DNA of 64,000 bases, taken from the NCBI RefSeq assembly GCF_048553715.1, contig NZ_JBLZNC010000005.1, positions 1 through 64,000 of the forward strand, in the 5' to 3' direction. The notes below the pieces were generated by a model. The model was given only the letters and a program-made list of their open reading frames with translations, was not told the DNA's origin and made no database searches. Of the stretch, positions 16,134-24,974 are shown piece by piece; position 1 is the first letter of the stretch, and the number at the start of each line of letters is the position of its first letter. Source of the stretch: Sagittula sp048553715. GTDB taxonomy: Bacteria > Pseudomonadota > Alphaproteobacteria > Rhodobacterales > Rhodobacteraceae. The position numbers and the translations under genes are program-made.

Positions 16134-17150
16134 TCAGTTGCCGCAGATCCCCTGCAACCGCACCCAATCCGCATCGGTCAGCACCATGCGCGAGCCATTC
16201 TCGCCATGGGGATCGGCCTCGATCAGGGGGAGGGTGCTTTCGCCGGTGATGTCCACCGCATAGGCAAACGGGGTCGAGCGCAGTTCGGCCTTGGCAAAGG
16301 CAGGTAACAGCCGGTCGGCGTCCGGCGTTTGCGCGGGGCGCGTCATCAGGGTTTCCGCGTAGCGCGACAGGGCGCTGTCGGGCAGGGCGCCGGTGGTCAA
16401 CAGCTTGAGCGTGGCGATCAGGCCTGCCTCATCCAGCACATCCCCCAGCGGGTCCGTGTTGCTGGCGCGCGTGGCCTCTGCCAAGGCGAAACCTGCAGCC
16501 ACATCGGGGTCCTCGTAATCCTCGACGACCTTGCGGTTCAGCACGATAATGCGACCGGGCAAATGGATGCTGGTAAAGGCCCCGTCCGGCACGATTACAA
16601 CGCTGCCAGAGGTCTGCACCCGTTGCGACAGGCGGCGCAGCGGCCCTTGGGCATCGGGGGTGCTGCAGGCCTGTCCGGTCAGCCGTGTCACATGTGACAG
16701 CAGGCGGCTGCCGATCTCGGCCCGTTTGACGGTGGGCACGACATTGGTGGCATAGCGTGCCATAGCGTCAGGCAGCCAAAGCACCGCTGCAAGAACAACC
16801 ACCGCCGCAATCGACCCCGACAGAAGAAACCGCAGCTTCCCCGGATGGGGGCGGCGCCGTTCGATGGCGCGCAGCAGCTTGTCCAGCCCTTCGATCATCT
16901 CGGTCTCGTTGGCCCCCAGTTCCAACGTCTCTTCGTCGTCGGTGTCGGGGTGATAGATGGCGGGCAGTTGCGTGCCGTTTGCGCGCGTGATCGCCCCAAG
17001 CGACCAATGGGCCAGCACATCCCCACGGGTGGAGGTCATGGTCAGCGTCGCGTCGCCGAGTGAGACAATCACCTCGCGCCGCTGTGTGTCCGCGTCGGGA
17101 CGCCACAGGCCAGTGGCCTCAAGCCGGGTGAATTGGGTCAATGCGGTCAT
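16134..17150 (-). CDS. M48-like membrane protein lacking the HExxH motif
   Basis: A 338-residue protein: a soluble N-terminal domain (about 1-100), one transmembrane helix (107-126, FLLSGSIAAVVVLAAVLWLP) and a large C-terminal domain. The order HLPGRIIVLNRKVVEDYEDPDVAAGFALAEATRA (about 196-229) resembles the M48 peptidase core, where a beta-hairpin with a conserved Asn leads into the helix bearing HExxH. Here the helix reads FALAEATRA, with no zinc histidines. I infer an inactive M48-type protein, probably membrane-anchored. The assignment rests on pattern similarity only; it could instead be an unrelated family. Convergent with the SPOR gene. Confidence 0.75.
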   Translation of the reverse strand: MTALTQFTRLEATGLWRPDADTQRREVIVSLGDATLTMTSTRGDVLAHWSLGAITRANGTQLPAIYHPDTDDEETLELGANETEMIEGLDKLLRAIERRRPHPGKLRFLLSGSIAAVVVLAAVLWLPDAMARYATNVVPTVKRAEIGSRLLSHVTRLTGQACSTPDAQGPLRRLSQRVQTSGSVVIVPDGAFTSIHLPGRIIVLNRKVVEDYEDPDVAAGFALAEATRASNTDPLGDVLDEAGLIATLKLLTTGALPDSALSRYAETLMTRPAQTPDADRLLPAFAKAELRSTPFAYAVDITGESTLPLIEADPHGENGSRMVLTDADWVRLQGICGN

Positions 17151-17247
17151 ATGCGGGCGCTGCTCAGCCTCTGATGTTTGGGGCGACGATACACAGCGCC
17201 TGCATTATGTGCAATTGGCAGCTGTTCCTTGGCCTGCAAACGCTGTG

Positions 17248-18873
17248 CTACAGCGTTCGGGCAAGCGCGCGCAGTTCAAACTTCTGGATCTTTCCGGTGG
17301 AGGTTTTCGGGAGATCCTGAAACACGACCTTCTTGGGGCATTTGAACCCGGCCAGATGGGCGCGGGCATGGGCGATCAGCTCTGCCTCGGTGGCGGTGTG
17401 GCCGTCTTTTGGTTCGACAAAGGCGCAAGGGATCTCTCCCCAAGTGTCGTCGGGTTTGGCCACCACCGCGCAGAGCATCACGGCGGGATGCGTCATCAGC
17501 GTGTTTTCAACCTCGACAGACGAGATATTCTCGCCCCCCGAGATGATGATGTCCTTGGCACGATCCGCGATCTGCACATAGCTGTCGGGGTGCATCACGG
17601 CGATGTCGCCGGAGTGGAAGACCCCACCGGCAAAGGCCTCTGCTGTGGCGGCGGGGTTCTTGTAGTAGCCTTTCATCACGCCATTGCCGCGAAAGGTGAT
17701 CTCGCCCCGGGTTTGGCCATCGCGGGGAACGGGGGCGCCTTGATCGTCACAGACGCCCACCGGCTCCATAAAGGGCATGGCAACACCCTGACGGGACTTC
17801 AGCGCGGCGCGATCAGCCCCTTGGGTGTGGTCCCATTGCGTCTGCCATGTGCATTCGGTGGCGGGGCCGTAAACCTCTGTCAGGCCGTAGACATGGGTGA
17901 CATTAAAACCCATGGGCTCTATCGCGGCCAATGTGGCGGGGGCGGGCGGCGCACCGGCGGTAAAGACCTCGACCACATGGTCAAAGGGGCGGCGCTGCGC
18001 CTCGGGGGCGTTCACAAGCATGTTCAGAACAATGGGTGCGCCACCGAAGTGGGTCACGCCTTCATCGGCGATGGCGTCAAAAATTGCATCGGCTCGAATA
18101 TCGCGGCAGCACACGACCGTGCCGCCGACGGCGGGCATCATCCATGTGTGGCACCAGCCATTGCAGTGAAACAGCGGCACGATGGTCAGATAGATCGGAT
18201 GCAGGGTGATGCGCCACGACAGAACCTGCCCCATGGCGTTCAGATAGGCGCCACGGTGGTGATACACCACGCCCTTGGGACGTCCCGTGGTGCCAGAGGT
18301 GTAATTCAGCGCAAGGCTTTCCCATTCGTCTTGCGGCAGGATCCAGTCAAACTCCGGGTCGCCACTGTCGAGGAAGGTTTCGTATTCCATGTAGTGACCG
18401 CCCGCGTGCACACCCGCGGTTGGGTCCGCGACCTCGATGATGCGGGGGGCGGTGCGGTCCATGCGTTCCAAAGCTTCCGCCAATGTCGGCAGGAATTGCG
18501 GGTCGCAGAGCACCAGCTTGGCCTCGCCGTGGTCGAGGATATAGGCGATCGTGTCCGCATCCAGCCGTGTGTTGATGGCGTTAAGCACTGCACCACAGGC
18601 GGGCACGCCGAAATGCGCCTCTGCCTGCGCGGGAATATTGGGGAGGATCGTGGCCACCACATCGCCGGGCGCGATCCCTGCCTGGGCAAGGGCAGAGGCA
18701 AGACGGCTGATCCGCTGCGTGTATTCCGCATAGCTGCGCCGTGTCGGGCCGTAGACTAGCGCCGTATGCTCTGGCCAGATGCCAACGGCGCGGCGCAGGA
18801 ATGACAGGGGCGTCAGCGCCACGTAGTTCGCATCCGTGCGGTCCAGTCCGGTTTCATCGCTTAGCCAGCCCAT
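17248..18873 (-). CDS. AMP-dependent acyl-CoA synthetase
   Basis: A 541-residue acyl-adenylate-forming ligase. The P-loop YTSGTTGRPKGVVYHHRG begins near residue 180, a VYGLTEVYGP block follows near 320, the hinge region reads DRAKDIIISGGENISS, and the C-terminal catalytic lysine is K528 in KTSTGKIQKFELR. This lineage of about 540 residues is common in Rhodobacterales and includes medium-chain and methylmercaptopropionate (DmdB-like) ligases, so the acid it uses cannot be fixed from sequence. The start ATG is preceded by GGAGGAGATCACC. It is divergent from the sulfotransferase gene. Confidence 0.9.
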   Translation of the reverse strand: MGWLSDETGLDRTDANYVALTPLSFLRRAVGIWPEHTALVYGPTRRSYAEYTQRISRLASALAQAGIAPGDVVATILPNIPAQAEAHFGVPACGAVLNAINTRLDADTIAYILDHGEAKLVLCDPQFLPTLAEALERMDRTAPRIIEVADPTAGVHAGGHYMEYETFLDSGDPEFDWILPQDEWESLALNYTSGTTGRPKGVVYHHRGAYLNAMGQVLSWRITLHPIYLTIVPLFHCNGWCHTWMMPAVGGTVVCCRDIRADAIFDAIADEGVTHFGGAPIVLNMLVNAPEAQRRPFDHVVEVFTAGAPPAPATLAAIEPMGFNVTHVYGLTEVYGPATECTWQTQWDHTQGADRAALKSRQGVAMPFMEPVGVCDDQGAPVPRDGQTRGEITFRGNGVMKGYYKNPAATAEAFAGGVFHSGDIAVMHPDSYVQIADRAKDIIISGGENISSVEVENTLMTHPAVMLCAVVAKPDDTWGEIPCAFVEPKDGHTATEAELIAHARAHLAGFKCPKKVVFQDLPKTSTGKIQKFELRALARTL

Positions 18874-18965
18874 GGTGATCTCCTCCCTTGATCGGGGAGA
18901 GTTTGCGGCAGTTGACCTTGGCTGAAAAGGGGGATTGTCTGGCCCGCAGCAAGGGGATGCGCGCC

Positions 18966-19616
18966 ATGATCGTTTCACCGGGGCGAGGCTATGTCTTTGT
19001 CCACATACCCAAGACCGGGGGCACGTCGCTGGCAGCGGCGCTGGAGGCGCGCGCCATGGCCGACGACATCCTGATCGGCGACACCCCCAAAGCGGTGCGG
19101 CGGCGCGGGCGGGTCAAAAAGCTGCAACCGCGGGCCGCAGGGCGGTTGTGGAAACATTCCACCCTGCGCGATGTGCAGGGAGTTCTGCCCGACGAGGTGT
19201 TGCGGGGGCTGTTTGTGTTTGCCGTTGTGCGCAACCCGTGGGACCGGATGGTCAGCTACTACCACTGGCTGCGCGCGCAGACGTTCGACCATCCGCAGGT
19301 GCGCTTGGCGCAACGGGTTAATTTCGCAGAGTTTGTGGCACATGGGGAGACGGTGGCCGCGCTCCGCGCCAGCCCCTACGAGGGATATACGACCGACGCC
19401 CAAGGCGTGCAGCGCTGCGGGATGTTCCTGCGGCTGGAAAGATTGCCAGACGATCTGGAGGAATTGTCGGCGCATCTGGGCTTTCGGCCCGAAGTAACCC
19501 ATCTGAACCGATCCGAGCGGGCGCGCGATCACCGGACCTATTACAGCGACGAAAGCGCGGAGGTGGTGGCGCAGATCTGTGCCGCCGATATCGCGCGGTT
19601 CGGCTACGTCTTTTGA
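18966..19616 (+). CDS. Sulfotransferase family protein
   Basis: A 216-residue protein with both PAPS-binding signatures of the sulfotransferase superfamily: the 5'-phosphosulfate loop PKTGGTSL at 15-22 and the 3'-phosphate site VVRNPWDRMVSYY at 87-99. The closest general type is the family-2 carbohydrate sulfotransferases found in Rhodobacterales. The acceptor is unknown. The start chosen is ATG 18966 (MIVSPGRGYVFVH), with AAGGGG 9 nt upstream; ATG 18957 would place that site directly against the codon. Confidence 0.85.
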   Translation: MIVSPGRGYVFVHIPKTGGTSLAAALEARAMADDILIGDTPKAVRRRGRVKKLQPRAAGRLWKHSTLRDVQGVLPDEVLRGLFVFAVVRNPWDRMVSYYHWLRAQTFDHPQVRLAQRVNFAEFVAHGETVAALRASPYEGYTTDAQGVQRCGMFLRLERLPDDLEELSAHLGFRPEVTHLNRSERARDHRTYYSDESAEVVAQICAADIARFGYVF

Positions 19617-19619
19617 CGG

Positions 19620-19646
19620 GCAGGGGGCGCTGCCCCCGCCCCCTGC
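19620..19646. repeat. GC-rich hairpin beside an interspersed repeat
   Basis: A 10-bp perfect stem (19620-19629 with 19637-19646) lies directly after the sulfotransferase stop and before one copy of the ggtattt...ccaagaaaaa repeat. It may serve as a terminator for either of the convergent genes, but has no T-run. Confidence 0.45.
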
Positions 19647-19660
19647 GGGGGCTCCCCCGA

Positions 19661-19680
19661 GGTATTTCGACCAAGAAAAA
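19661..19680 (+). repeat. Intergenic repeat copy 1 (ggtatttcgaccaagaaaaa)
   Basis: One of four similar intergenic 20-21 mers in this window (others at 28509-28528, 51550-51569, 58813-58833). Like copy 2 it continues into aaaaagcgcc. It lies between the sulfotransferase and RNase T2 genes. Confidence 0.65.
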
Positions 19681-19693
19681 GCGCCGGAGGTGC

Positions 19694-20323
19694 CTAGCGG
19701 ATCGGCTCGAAGAGCGCGTCGTCGAGGCTGCAGTCCCGGATGACGTCGCGGCCGCAGGGGACGGGGTCGAGGTCTTTTGACAGGCATACGCGGACTTCCT
19801 GGATGTAGCCCTCGCGGCAGGTGACGGTGACCATGTCTGCGTCAAGGTCGGGGTTGGCCTGAAGGAATGCGTCCTCGACAACGCTGGCGGGGAGTTTGAC
19901 CGCCTTGTCGAGTTTGCGGAAGATTTCAGGGCGGGTGACCGTGGCGAAGGCGTCGCGCGAGAGGTCGTAGTACTGGCTGGCGCTGAGGCCGGAACAGACG
20001 CCGTGTTTTTTCCATTGATGCCAGGCGAGGCCTGATGTTCCCATGATATCGGCCATCTCGGCGGTTTGGCCGCGCGAGGGATTGCGTTCCACGGTGGGGC
20101 AGTAGGCGGGCCAGCCGCGATGGTATTGCGGCCACAGGCCGTGCAGGACCCAGCCGAAGTCTTCGTCGCACTGGGGGGAGTTGCGCGCATCGCCTTCGAG
20201 GCTGCACCAGGTGGGGGACCATGACAGGGCCATGACGTAGTAGTCGAATTCGCCGGAGCGTTCGCCATCGGCAAAGGCACTCAAGGGGGTGGCAAGCAGG
20301 ACAGAGAGAAGCAGGCCGCGCAT
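19694..20323 (-). CDS. Secreted RNase T2-family protein with altered CAS II motif
   Basis: A 209-residue protein with an 18-residue signal peptide (ending AFA) and a T2 ribonuclease fold. The first catalytic segment LHGLWPQ (60-66, H61) is intact. The second reads WHQWKKHG (101-108): H102, K106 and H107 are kept, but the usual catalytic Glu of HEWxKHG is Gln103 (codon CAA, one base from GAA). Six or more cysteines suit a periplasmic disulfide-bonded enzyme. Active members cut single-stranded RNA to 2',3'-cyclic nucleotides; activity here may be reduced. The start is the ATG heading a clear signal peptide; the open frame continues far upstream without meaning. Confidence 0.88.
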   Translation of the reverse strand: MRGLLLSVLLATPLSAFADGERSGEFDYYVMALSWSPTWCSLEGDARNSPQCDEDFGWVLHGLWPQYHRGWPAYCPTVERNPSRGQTAEMADIMGTSGLAWHQWKKHGVCSGLSASQYYDLSRDAFATVTRPEIFRKLDKAVKLPASVVEDAFLQANPDLDADMVTVTCREGYIQEVRVCLSKDLDPVPCGRDVIRDCSLDDALFEPIR

Positions 20324-20485
20324 TTTATCGTTTCCTTTTGACTTTGGCGGCACTATATACACAGCGAGTTTCCCGACAACGGTAACCCGCCCCGGAGTTG
20401 ATCCGAGGTATCCCGAAGCCCCCTGATCGGCGGTTTCGCGGGGTGGAACAGGTATCGCCGTTCGTCTGTGCATAGGAGAATTGAT

Positions 20486-21235
20486 ATGTCCAAGCTGCTG
20501 CATCCCAAGGCGACTGCCGTTTGGTTGGTGGACAACACCACGTTGACCTTCAAGCAGATTGCCGATTTCACCGGTTTCCACGAGTTGGAAATCCAAGGCA
20601 TCGCGGATGGCGATGTCGCAGTGGGCGTGAAGGGCTTTGACCCGGTTGCCAACAACCAGCTGGTGCAGGAAGAGATCGACCGTGCCGAAAACGATCCGCT
20701 GTACAAGATGAAGGTGAAGTACAACGCCGCCGCAGTGGATGAGGAAAAGCGTCGTGGGCCGCGCTACACCCCGCTGTCCAAGCGTCAGGACCGCCCCAAT
20801 TCGATCCTGTGGCTGGTGAAGTTCCATCCCGAATTGGCAGACAGTCAGATTGCCAAGCTGGTGGGCACCACGAAGCCTACGATCCAGTCGATCCGCGAGC
20901 GCACGCATTGGAACATCCAGAACATGCAGCCCATCGATCCGGTTGCGCTGGGTCTGTGCAAGCAGTCCGAACTGGATGCCGCCGTTGCAAAGGCGGCAAA
21001 AGACATGGCCAAGGTCATGACCGATGATGAGCGCCGCAAGCTGGTGTCCACCGAGCAGAGCCTTGAGATGGACGATGCAGAGCCGCGCCTGCCGTCCAAC
21101 ATGGAAGGTCTTGAAGGGTTCTCGCTGTCCGATCCGCGTGAGGACGAGGAGAAGAAAGACGACAGTGATTATCTCGACGCCGACAGCTTCTTTAACCTGC
21201 CGGGCGGGGATGATGACGAGGACGAACAGCCCTGA
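20486..21235 (+). CDS. trcR: DUF1013 cell-cycle transcriptional regulator (TrcR-type)
   Basis: A 249-residue protein matching the alphaproteobacterial DUF1013 family, described as the cell-cycle regulator TrcR. Recognisable segments are MSKLLHPKATAVWLVDNT at the N-terminus, FKQIADFTGFHELEIQGIADG (helix-turn-helix-like, about 24-44) and the second putative HTH around IAKLVGTTKPTIQSIRERTHW (about 130-150). The C-terminal tail is very acidic (DEDEEKKDDSDYLDADSF). The start ATG follows TAGGAGAATTGAT. It is monocistronic, ending in a strong terminator. Confidence 0.88.
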   Translation: MSKLLHPKATAVWLVDNTTLTFKQIADFTGFHELEIQGIADGDVAVGVKGFDPVANNQLVQEEIDRAENDPLYKMKVKYNAAAVDEEKRRGPRYTPLSKRQDRPNSILWLVKFHPELADSQIAKLVGTTKPTIQSIRERTHWNIQNMQPIDPVALGLCKQSELDAAVAKAAKDMAKVMTDDERRKLVSTEQSLEMDDAEPRLPSNMEGLEGFSLSDPREDEEKKDDSDYLDADSFFNLPGGDDDEDEQP

Positions 21236-21259
21236 TCGGACAGGGTCGCGACCATTTCG

Positions 21260-21286
21260 GGGCTGCCTTCGGGCGGCCCTTTTTTA
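21260..21286 (+). terminator. Rho-independent terminator after trcR
   Basis: An 8-bp stem closed by a TTCG tetraloop (21260-21267 with 21272-21279) is followed by six T residues, 24 nt after the stop. It partly overlaps the recR stop on the other strand. Confidence 0.9.
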
Positions 21287-21877
21287 TATTTGCTTGCGGG
21301 CGTTGAGCGCGGCGGTGATGGTGCCGTCGTCGAGGTAATCCAGCTCGCCGCCAATGGGGACGCCCTGCGCCAGAGAGGACAGCGTGACCCGCCCGTCGAG
21401 TTCGTCGGCGATGTAATGCGCCGTGGTCTGGCCATCGATCGTGGCATTCAGCGCAAGGATCACTTCGCTCACGCGTTCGGTGGCAAGCCGGTCCTTCAGG
21501 CGGGGGATGCGCAGCTCGTCCGGCCCGATGCCGTCCAGCGCTGACAGCGTGCCACCCAGAACGTGATAGCGGCCGCGAAATACGCCGCTGCGTTCCATCG
21601 CCCACAGATCGGCCACGTCCTCGACCACGCAGAGAATGCCGTTCTCGCGTTTGATGTCGGCGCAGATCGGGCAGATATCACCGCTGGCGACATTGCCGCA
21701 GTTCAGGCATTCGCGCGCTGTTGCGGCCACTTCGGCCATGGCCTCGGCCAAAGGGGCGAGCAGCTGTCCGCGCTTGCGGATCAGGTGCAGCACCGCACGC
21801 CGGGCCGAGCGGGGGCCGAGACCGGGCAGGCGGGCCATCAGGTCGATCAACGTGTCGATGGGGGTCTTGTCGGCCAA
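21284..21877 (-). CDS. recR: Recombination mediator RecR
   Basis: A 197-residue RecR that loads RecA at gapped DNA together with RecF and RecO. Visible parts are the helix-hairpin-helix region (LMARLPGLGPRSARRA, 13-28), the C4 zinc finger (C57, C60, C69, C72) and the Toprim domain that follows (LCVVEDVADLWAME). The initiation codon is TTG, with GGAG five bases upstream; no ATG is available in the right place. It is downstream of ybaB and dnaX in the conserved dnaX-ybaB-recR order, although two other genes intervene here. Confidence 0.96.
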   Translation of the reverse strand: MADKTPIDTLIDLMARLPGLGPRSARRAVLHLIRKRGQLLAPLAEAMAEVAATARECLNCGNVASGDICPICADIKRENGILCVVEDVADLWAMERSGVFRGRYHVLGGTLSALDGIGPDELRIPRLKDRLATERVSEVILALNATIDGQTTAHYIADELDGRVTLSSLAQGVPIGGELDYLDDGTITAALNARKQI

Positions 21878-21925
21878 GGTGGCTCCTAACGGTGGGTGGG
21901 GGCGGTTGCGCCCCCACGCGCCTGA

Positions 21926-22270
21926 TCAGAATGGCAGTTTCATGTCGGCGGGCAGGCCCATTTCCGACGTCAGCTTGCGCATTTCTTCCTCGGCTTTGAT
22001 CTGTGCCTTGGCCTGTGCGTCCTTGACGGCGGCGAGGATCAGATCCTCAGCCACTTCTTTCTCGGACGGCACAAAGATCGACGGATCAATGTCCAGCGCG
22101 GTCAGCTCGCCCTTGGCAGTGGCGGTGGCCTTGACCAGACCTGCGCCGCTTTCGCCGGTGACCAGCGTGGATTTCAGGTCTTCTTGCAGTTGGGTGACCT
22201 TGCTTTGCATTTCCTTGGCGGATTGCATCATCTTGGCCATATCGCCAAGGTTCCCGAGGCCTTTGAACAT
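21926..22270 (-). CDS. ybaB: YbaB/EbfC nucleoid-associated protein
   Basis: A 114-residue DNA-binding protein of the YbaB/EbfC family. The opening MFKGLGNLGDMAKMMQSA and the long amphipathic first helix are typical. It forms tweezer-like dimers that coat DNA. The start ATG is preceded by AAAAGGAGACACC. It lies directly upstream of recR with a 48-nt gap, as in many bacteria. Confidence 0.95.
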   Translation of the reverse strand: MFKGLGNLGDMAKMMQSAKEMQSKVTQLQEDLKSTLVTGESGAGLVKATATAKGELTALDIDPSIFVPSEKEVAEDLILAAVKDAQAKAQIKAEEEMRKLTSEMGLPADMKLPF

Positions 22271-22356
22271 CTTGGTGTCTCCTTTTGGGGGCCATGGGAC
22301 CGGCCCGGCGTGTCCGTTGTTATATCGCAACTGAACGCGCCGGGAACAAGGGGCGC

Positions 22357-22812
22357 TTAGGGGCTGATCTGGGCGGTGTCGATGCTGTCGATCAACTGGT
22401 CGAGATCATGCACCACTGTGCCGGGATCGCAGTCCAGTGTGACCAGTTCCTCTTCGCCTTTCAGCACGGTGATGCCGCCGTCGTCGCCGTGATACCAGAC
22501 GCGGTAGCGGTGCAGATGATCGGAGGCAGTAAAGGTGACAGAGGCCCATGGCGGGTTGCCCATGCCGTTCCAAGGCTCATACGTCATGGAGGCCATGTCC
22601 TGGGTGATTTCCAGTTCCGGAGCTTGGCCCGGCGTCATATAGCCGTAGCTTGCGTTGAACCCGTCAAGCCATTGGGCATCACAGACCTCGACATATTTTT
22701 GGCCACCCTTGAGCGTACAGGCAAAGCGCTCGGTGCCGTCTAGGGTGCAGAACTCACCGGCAAGCCCAAGCTGGGGCAGGGCGATCAGCCCGGTCAGGAG
22801 AAGATATTTCAT
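22357..22812 (-). CDS. Secreted hypothetical protein
   Basis: A 151-residue protein I do not recognise. It has a signal peptide (MKYLLLTGLIALPQLGLA, cleavage near 18) and a small mature domain with several cysteines (C22, C32, C44 and one near 121) and many aromatic residues, consistent with a periplasmic beta-rich fold. The ATG heading the signal peptide is preferred to a TTG twelve codons upstream. It interrupts the usual dnaX-ybaB adjacency. Confidence 0.7.
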   Translation of the reverse strand: MKYLLLTGLIALPQLGLAGEFCTLDGTERFACTLKGGQKYVEVCDAQWLDGFNASYGYMTPGQAPELEITQDMASMTYEPWNGMGNPPWASVTFTASDHLHRYRVWYHGDDGGITVLKGEEELVTLDCDPGTVVHDLDQLIDSIDTAQISP

Positions 22813-22873
22813 GAAAAACGTCCATTTCTGAATACAGACCTCTTTCAAAGCACAGGACCAAGCGCAGGAAAAG

Positions 22874-23125
22874 TCAGGATTTCCTGTTTCTGTCGCGGGC
22901 GGTCGTGACCCATAGCGTAGCGCATATGATCCCGCCGGGCAAAATCAGGAGCACCGTTTGTTCCAGATGCCCCCAAGACAGCAATGTGATCGGCAGATCG
23001 AACCGGAGCGCCAGAAACAATGCGGGATTAAACAGCCCGCCAAATAGGATGAAAACGGTGCGCCAAAGCCGTTCGGGGCGGCGAAACCGTCTTCCCTCAG
23101 TCGTCGTCAAACGGGTCCCATTCAT
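22874..23125 (-). CDS. Small two-helix membrane protein overlapping dnaX
   Basis: A possible 83-residue protein with two hydrophobic segments (about 25-42 and 55-75) and a basic start and end. The reading frame begins inside the last 29 bases of dnaX in another frame; a TTG start nearer the dnaX stop is also possible. The amphipathic layout and tail RDRNRKS look like a real membrane protein rather than a shadow frame, but I recognise no family. Confidence 0.45.
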   Translation of the reverse strand: MNGTRLTTTEGRRFRRPERLWRTVFILFGGLFNPALFLALRFDLPITLLSWGHLEQTVLLILPGGIICATLWVTTARDRNRKS

Positions 23126-24857
23126 CCTCGACCTCGGCCAGACCATCGGTCAGGGCTTCGGCCTCTGCCTGCGCTTGGGTGCGGATCTCGGTGATTTTTG
23201 CCTTTGGAAAGGCGGCGAGTGCGGCCTGCACCAGCGGGTGTTTTGCCGCCTCGTCCTTGAGCGCGCGATCAGCGGCCTCGCGGACCTCGACCACGGTCTG
23301 CGCCTCGCAGCCGTTGACCACCGACACGGCCCAGCGGGCACCGGTCCAGCGTTGCAGGGCAGAGCCCAGCTTGGACGCCAGCATTTTATCGGCATTATCT
23401 GTCGGGGTGAATTCGATGCGGCCGGGTTGATAGGCGGCCAGCCGCACGCAGCCCTCGACCTCGACCAGCAGTTTCACATCACGGTGGTGACGGATCAGGT
23501 CAAGCACGTGGTCAAAGGTCGGGTATTGCGCCAGCGCCTGTTCCCGCGCCACGGCAATGGCGGTGTTTCCAGCAGAGGCCACCGGGCCGGAGGGGCCGCT
23601 GTGCGTGGGCGTCGGGCTGCCATAGGCCTGCGTTGATCCAGCGGGCGCATGGACCGCACCGCCACCACCGCCGGGGCCTGTCGGCATGGGCGGGGGCGGC
23701 GTGTCTTGCAGTTTCTTGATCAGCTCCTCGGGCGAGGGCAGGTCGGACACATGGGTCAGGCGGATGATCGCCATTTCCGCAGCCATGATCGCCGATGGCG
23801 CGGTGGACACTTCCTCGATGGCTTTGAGCAGCATCTGCCACGCACGGCCCAGCGACCGCTGGCCCAGCCCGTCGGCAAAGGCCTGACCACGGGTGCGCTC
23901 ATCGGGCGAGATGGTGGGATCTTCGGCGGCCTCGGGGGTGATCTTGACCACCGAAATCCAGTGGCTCAGCTCGGCCAGATCGCGCAGCACGGCCAAGGGG
24001 TCGGCCCCGTCGGCGTATTGCGCGGCCAGCTCCTGCAGGGCGCCTGCCGCGTCACCGCGCATGATCCGCTCGAACAGATCCATCGTGCGGCCACGGTCGG
24101 CCAGACCCAGCATGGCGCGCACCTGATCGGCGGTGGTCTCTCCGGCCCCATGCGAAATCGCCTGATCCAGCAGCGAGGTGGCATCGCGCGCTGATCCTTC
24201 TGCGGCACGGGTGATCAGGGCCAGCGCCTCATCGGTGATTTCCGCGCTTTCAGACGTGGCAATCTTGCGCAGCAGGGCAATCATCACCTCCGGCTCGATC
24301 CGGCGCAGGTCAAACCGCTGACAGCGCGACAGAACCGTCACCGGCACTTGCCTGATCTCGGTGGTGGCAAAGATGAATTTCACATGCGCGGGAGGTTCCT
24401 CCAACGTTTTCAAAAGCGCGTTGAAGGCGCTTTTCGACAGCATGTGCACTTCGTCGATGATGTAGATCTTATAGCGGGCAGAGGCCGCGCGGTAATGGAC
24501 CGAATCGATGATCTCGCGGATGTCGCCCACGCCGGTGCGCGATGCGGCGTCCATTTCCATCACGTCCACATGGCGGCCTTCCATGATGGCCACGCAATGT
24601 TCGCACTGGCCGCAAGGCTCAGTTGTAGGCCCGCCATTGCCGTCCGGCCCGATGCAGTTCATGCCCTTGGCGATGATGCGGGCGGTGGTGGTTTTCCCCG
24701 TGCCGCGAATCCCTGTCATGATAAAGGCTTGGGCGATCCGGTCCGCGGCAAAGGCGTTTTTCAGCGTACGCACCATCGCGTCCTGACCGACAAGATCGGC
24801 AAAGGTTTCAGGGCGGTATTTGCGGGCAAGCACCTGATAGGCGGGCTGGTCAGACAT
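23097..24857 (-). CDS. dnaX: DNA polymerase III subunits gamma/tau
   Basis: A 586-residue clamp-loader ATPase. The Walker A motif GIRGTGKTT is at 49-57, a zinc module uses C68, C82, C85 and C88, and the Walker B segment IIDEVHML is at 133-140. After the AAA+ core comes a Gly/Pro-rich linker (GPGGGGGAVHAPAG) and then a tau-type C-terminal domain ending in the acidic tail DEWDPFDDD. I saw no clear slippery heptamer for making gamma by frameshift. The start ATG follows AAAGGAATCCGC. It is divergent from the metallopeptidase gene. Confidence 0.97.
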   Translation of the reverse strand: MSDQPAYQVLARKYRPETFADLVGQDAMVRTLKNAFAADRIAQAFIMTGIRGTGKTTTARIIAKGMNCIGPDGNGGPTTEPCGQCEHCVAIMEGRHVDVMEMDAASRTGVGDIREIIDSVHYRAASARYKIYIIDEVHMLSKSAFNALLKTLEEPPAHVKFIFATTEIRQVPVTVLSRCQRFDLRRIEPEVMIALLRKIATSESAEITDEALALITRAAEGSARDATSLLDQAISHGAGETTADQVRAMLGLADRGRTMDLFERIMRGDAAGALQELAAQYADGADPLAVLRDLAELSHWISVVKITPEAAEDPTISPDERTRGQAFADGLGQRSLGRAWQMLLKAIEEVSTAPSAIMAAEMAIIRLTHVSDLPSPEELIKKLQDTPPPPMPTGPGGGGGAVHAPAGSTQAYGSPTPTHSGPSGPVASAGNTAIAVAREQALAQYPTFDHVLDLIRHHRDVKLLVEVEGCVRLAAYQPGRIEFTPTDNADKMLASKLGSALQRWTGARWAVSVVNGCEAQTVVEVREAADRALKDEAAKHPLVQAALAAFPKAKITEIRTQAQAEAEALTDGLAEVEDEWDPFDDD

Positions 24858-24974
24858 GCGGATTCCTTTTGGGTCGGCGCCAAGCTATGGGTCGGCTGCG
24901 GTCAGCGCAAGACCTCGCGAGGGAACCCGCCGCAGGTCTGGTGGTTGACACAGCATATAAGCGGGAGACAGCAC

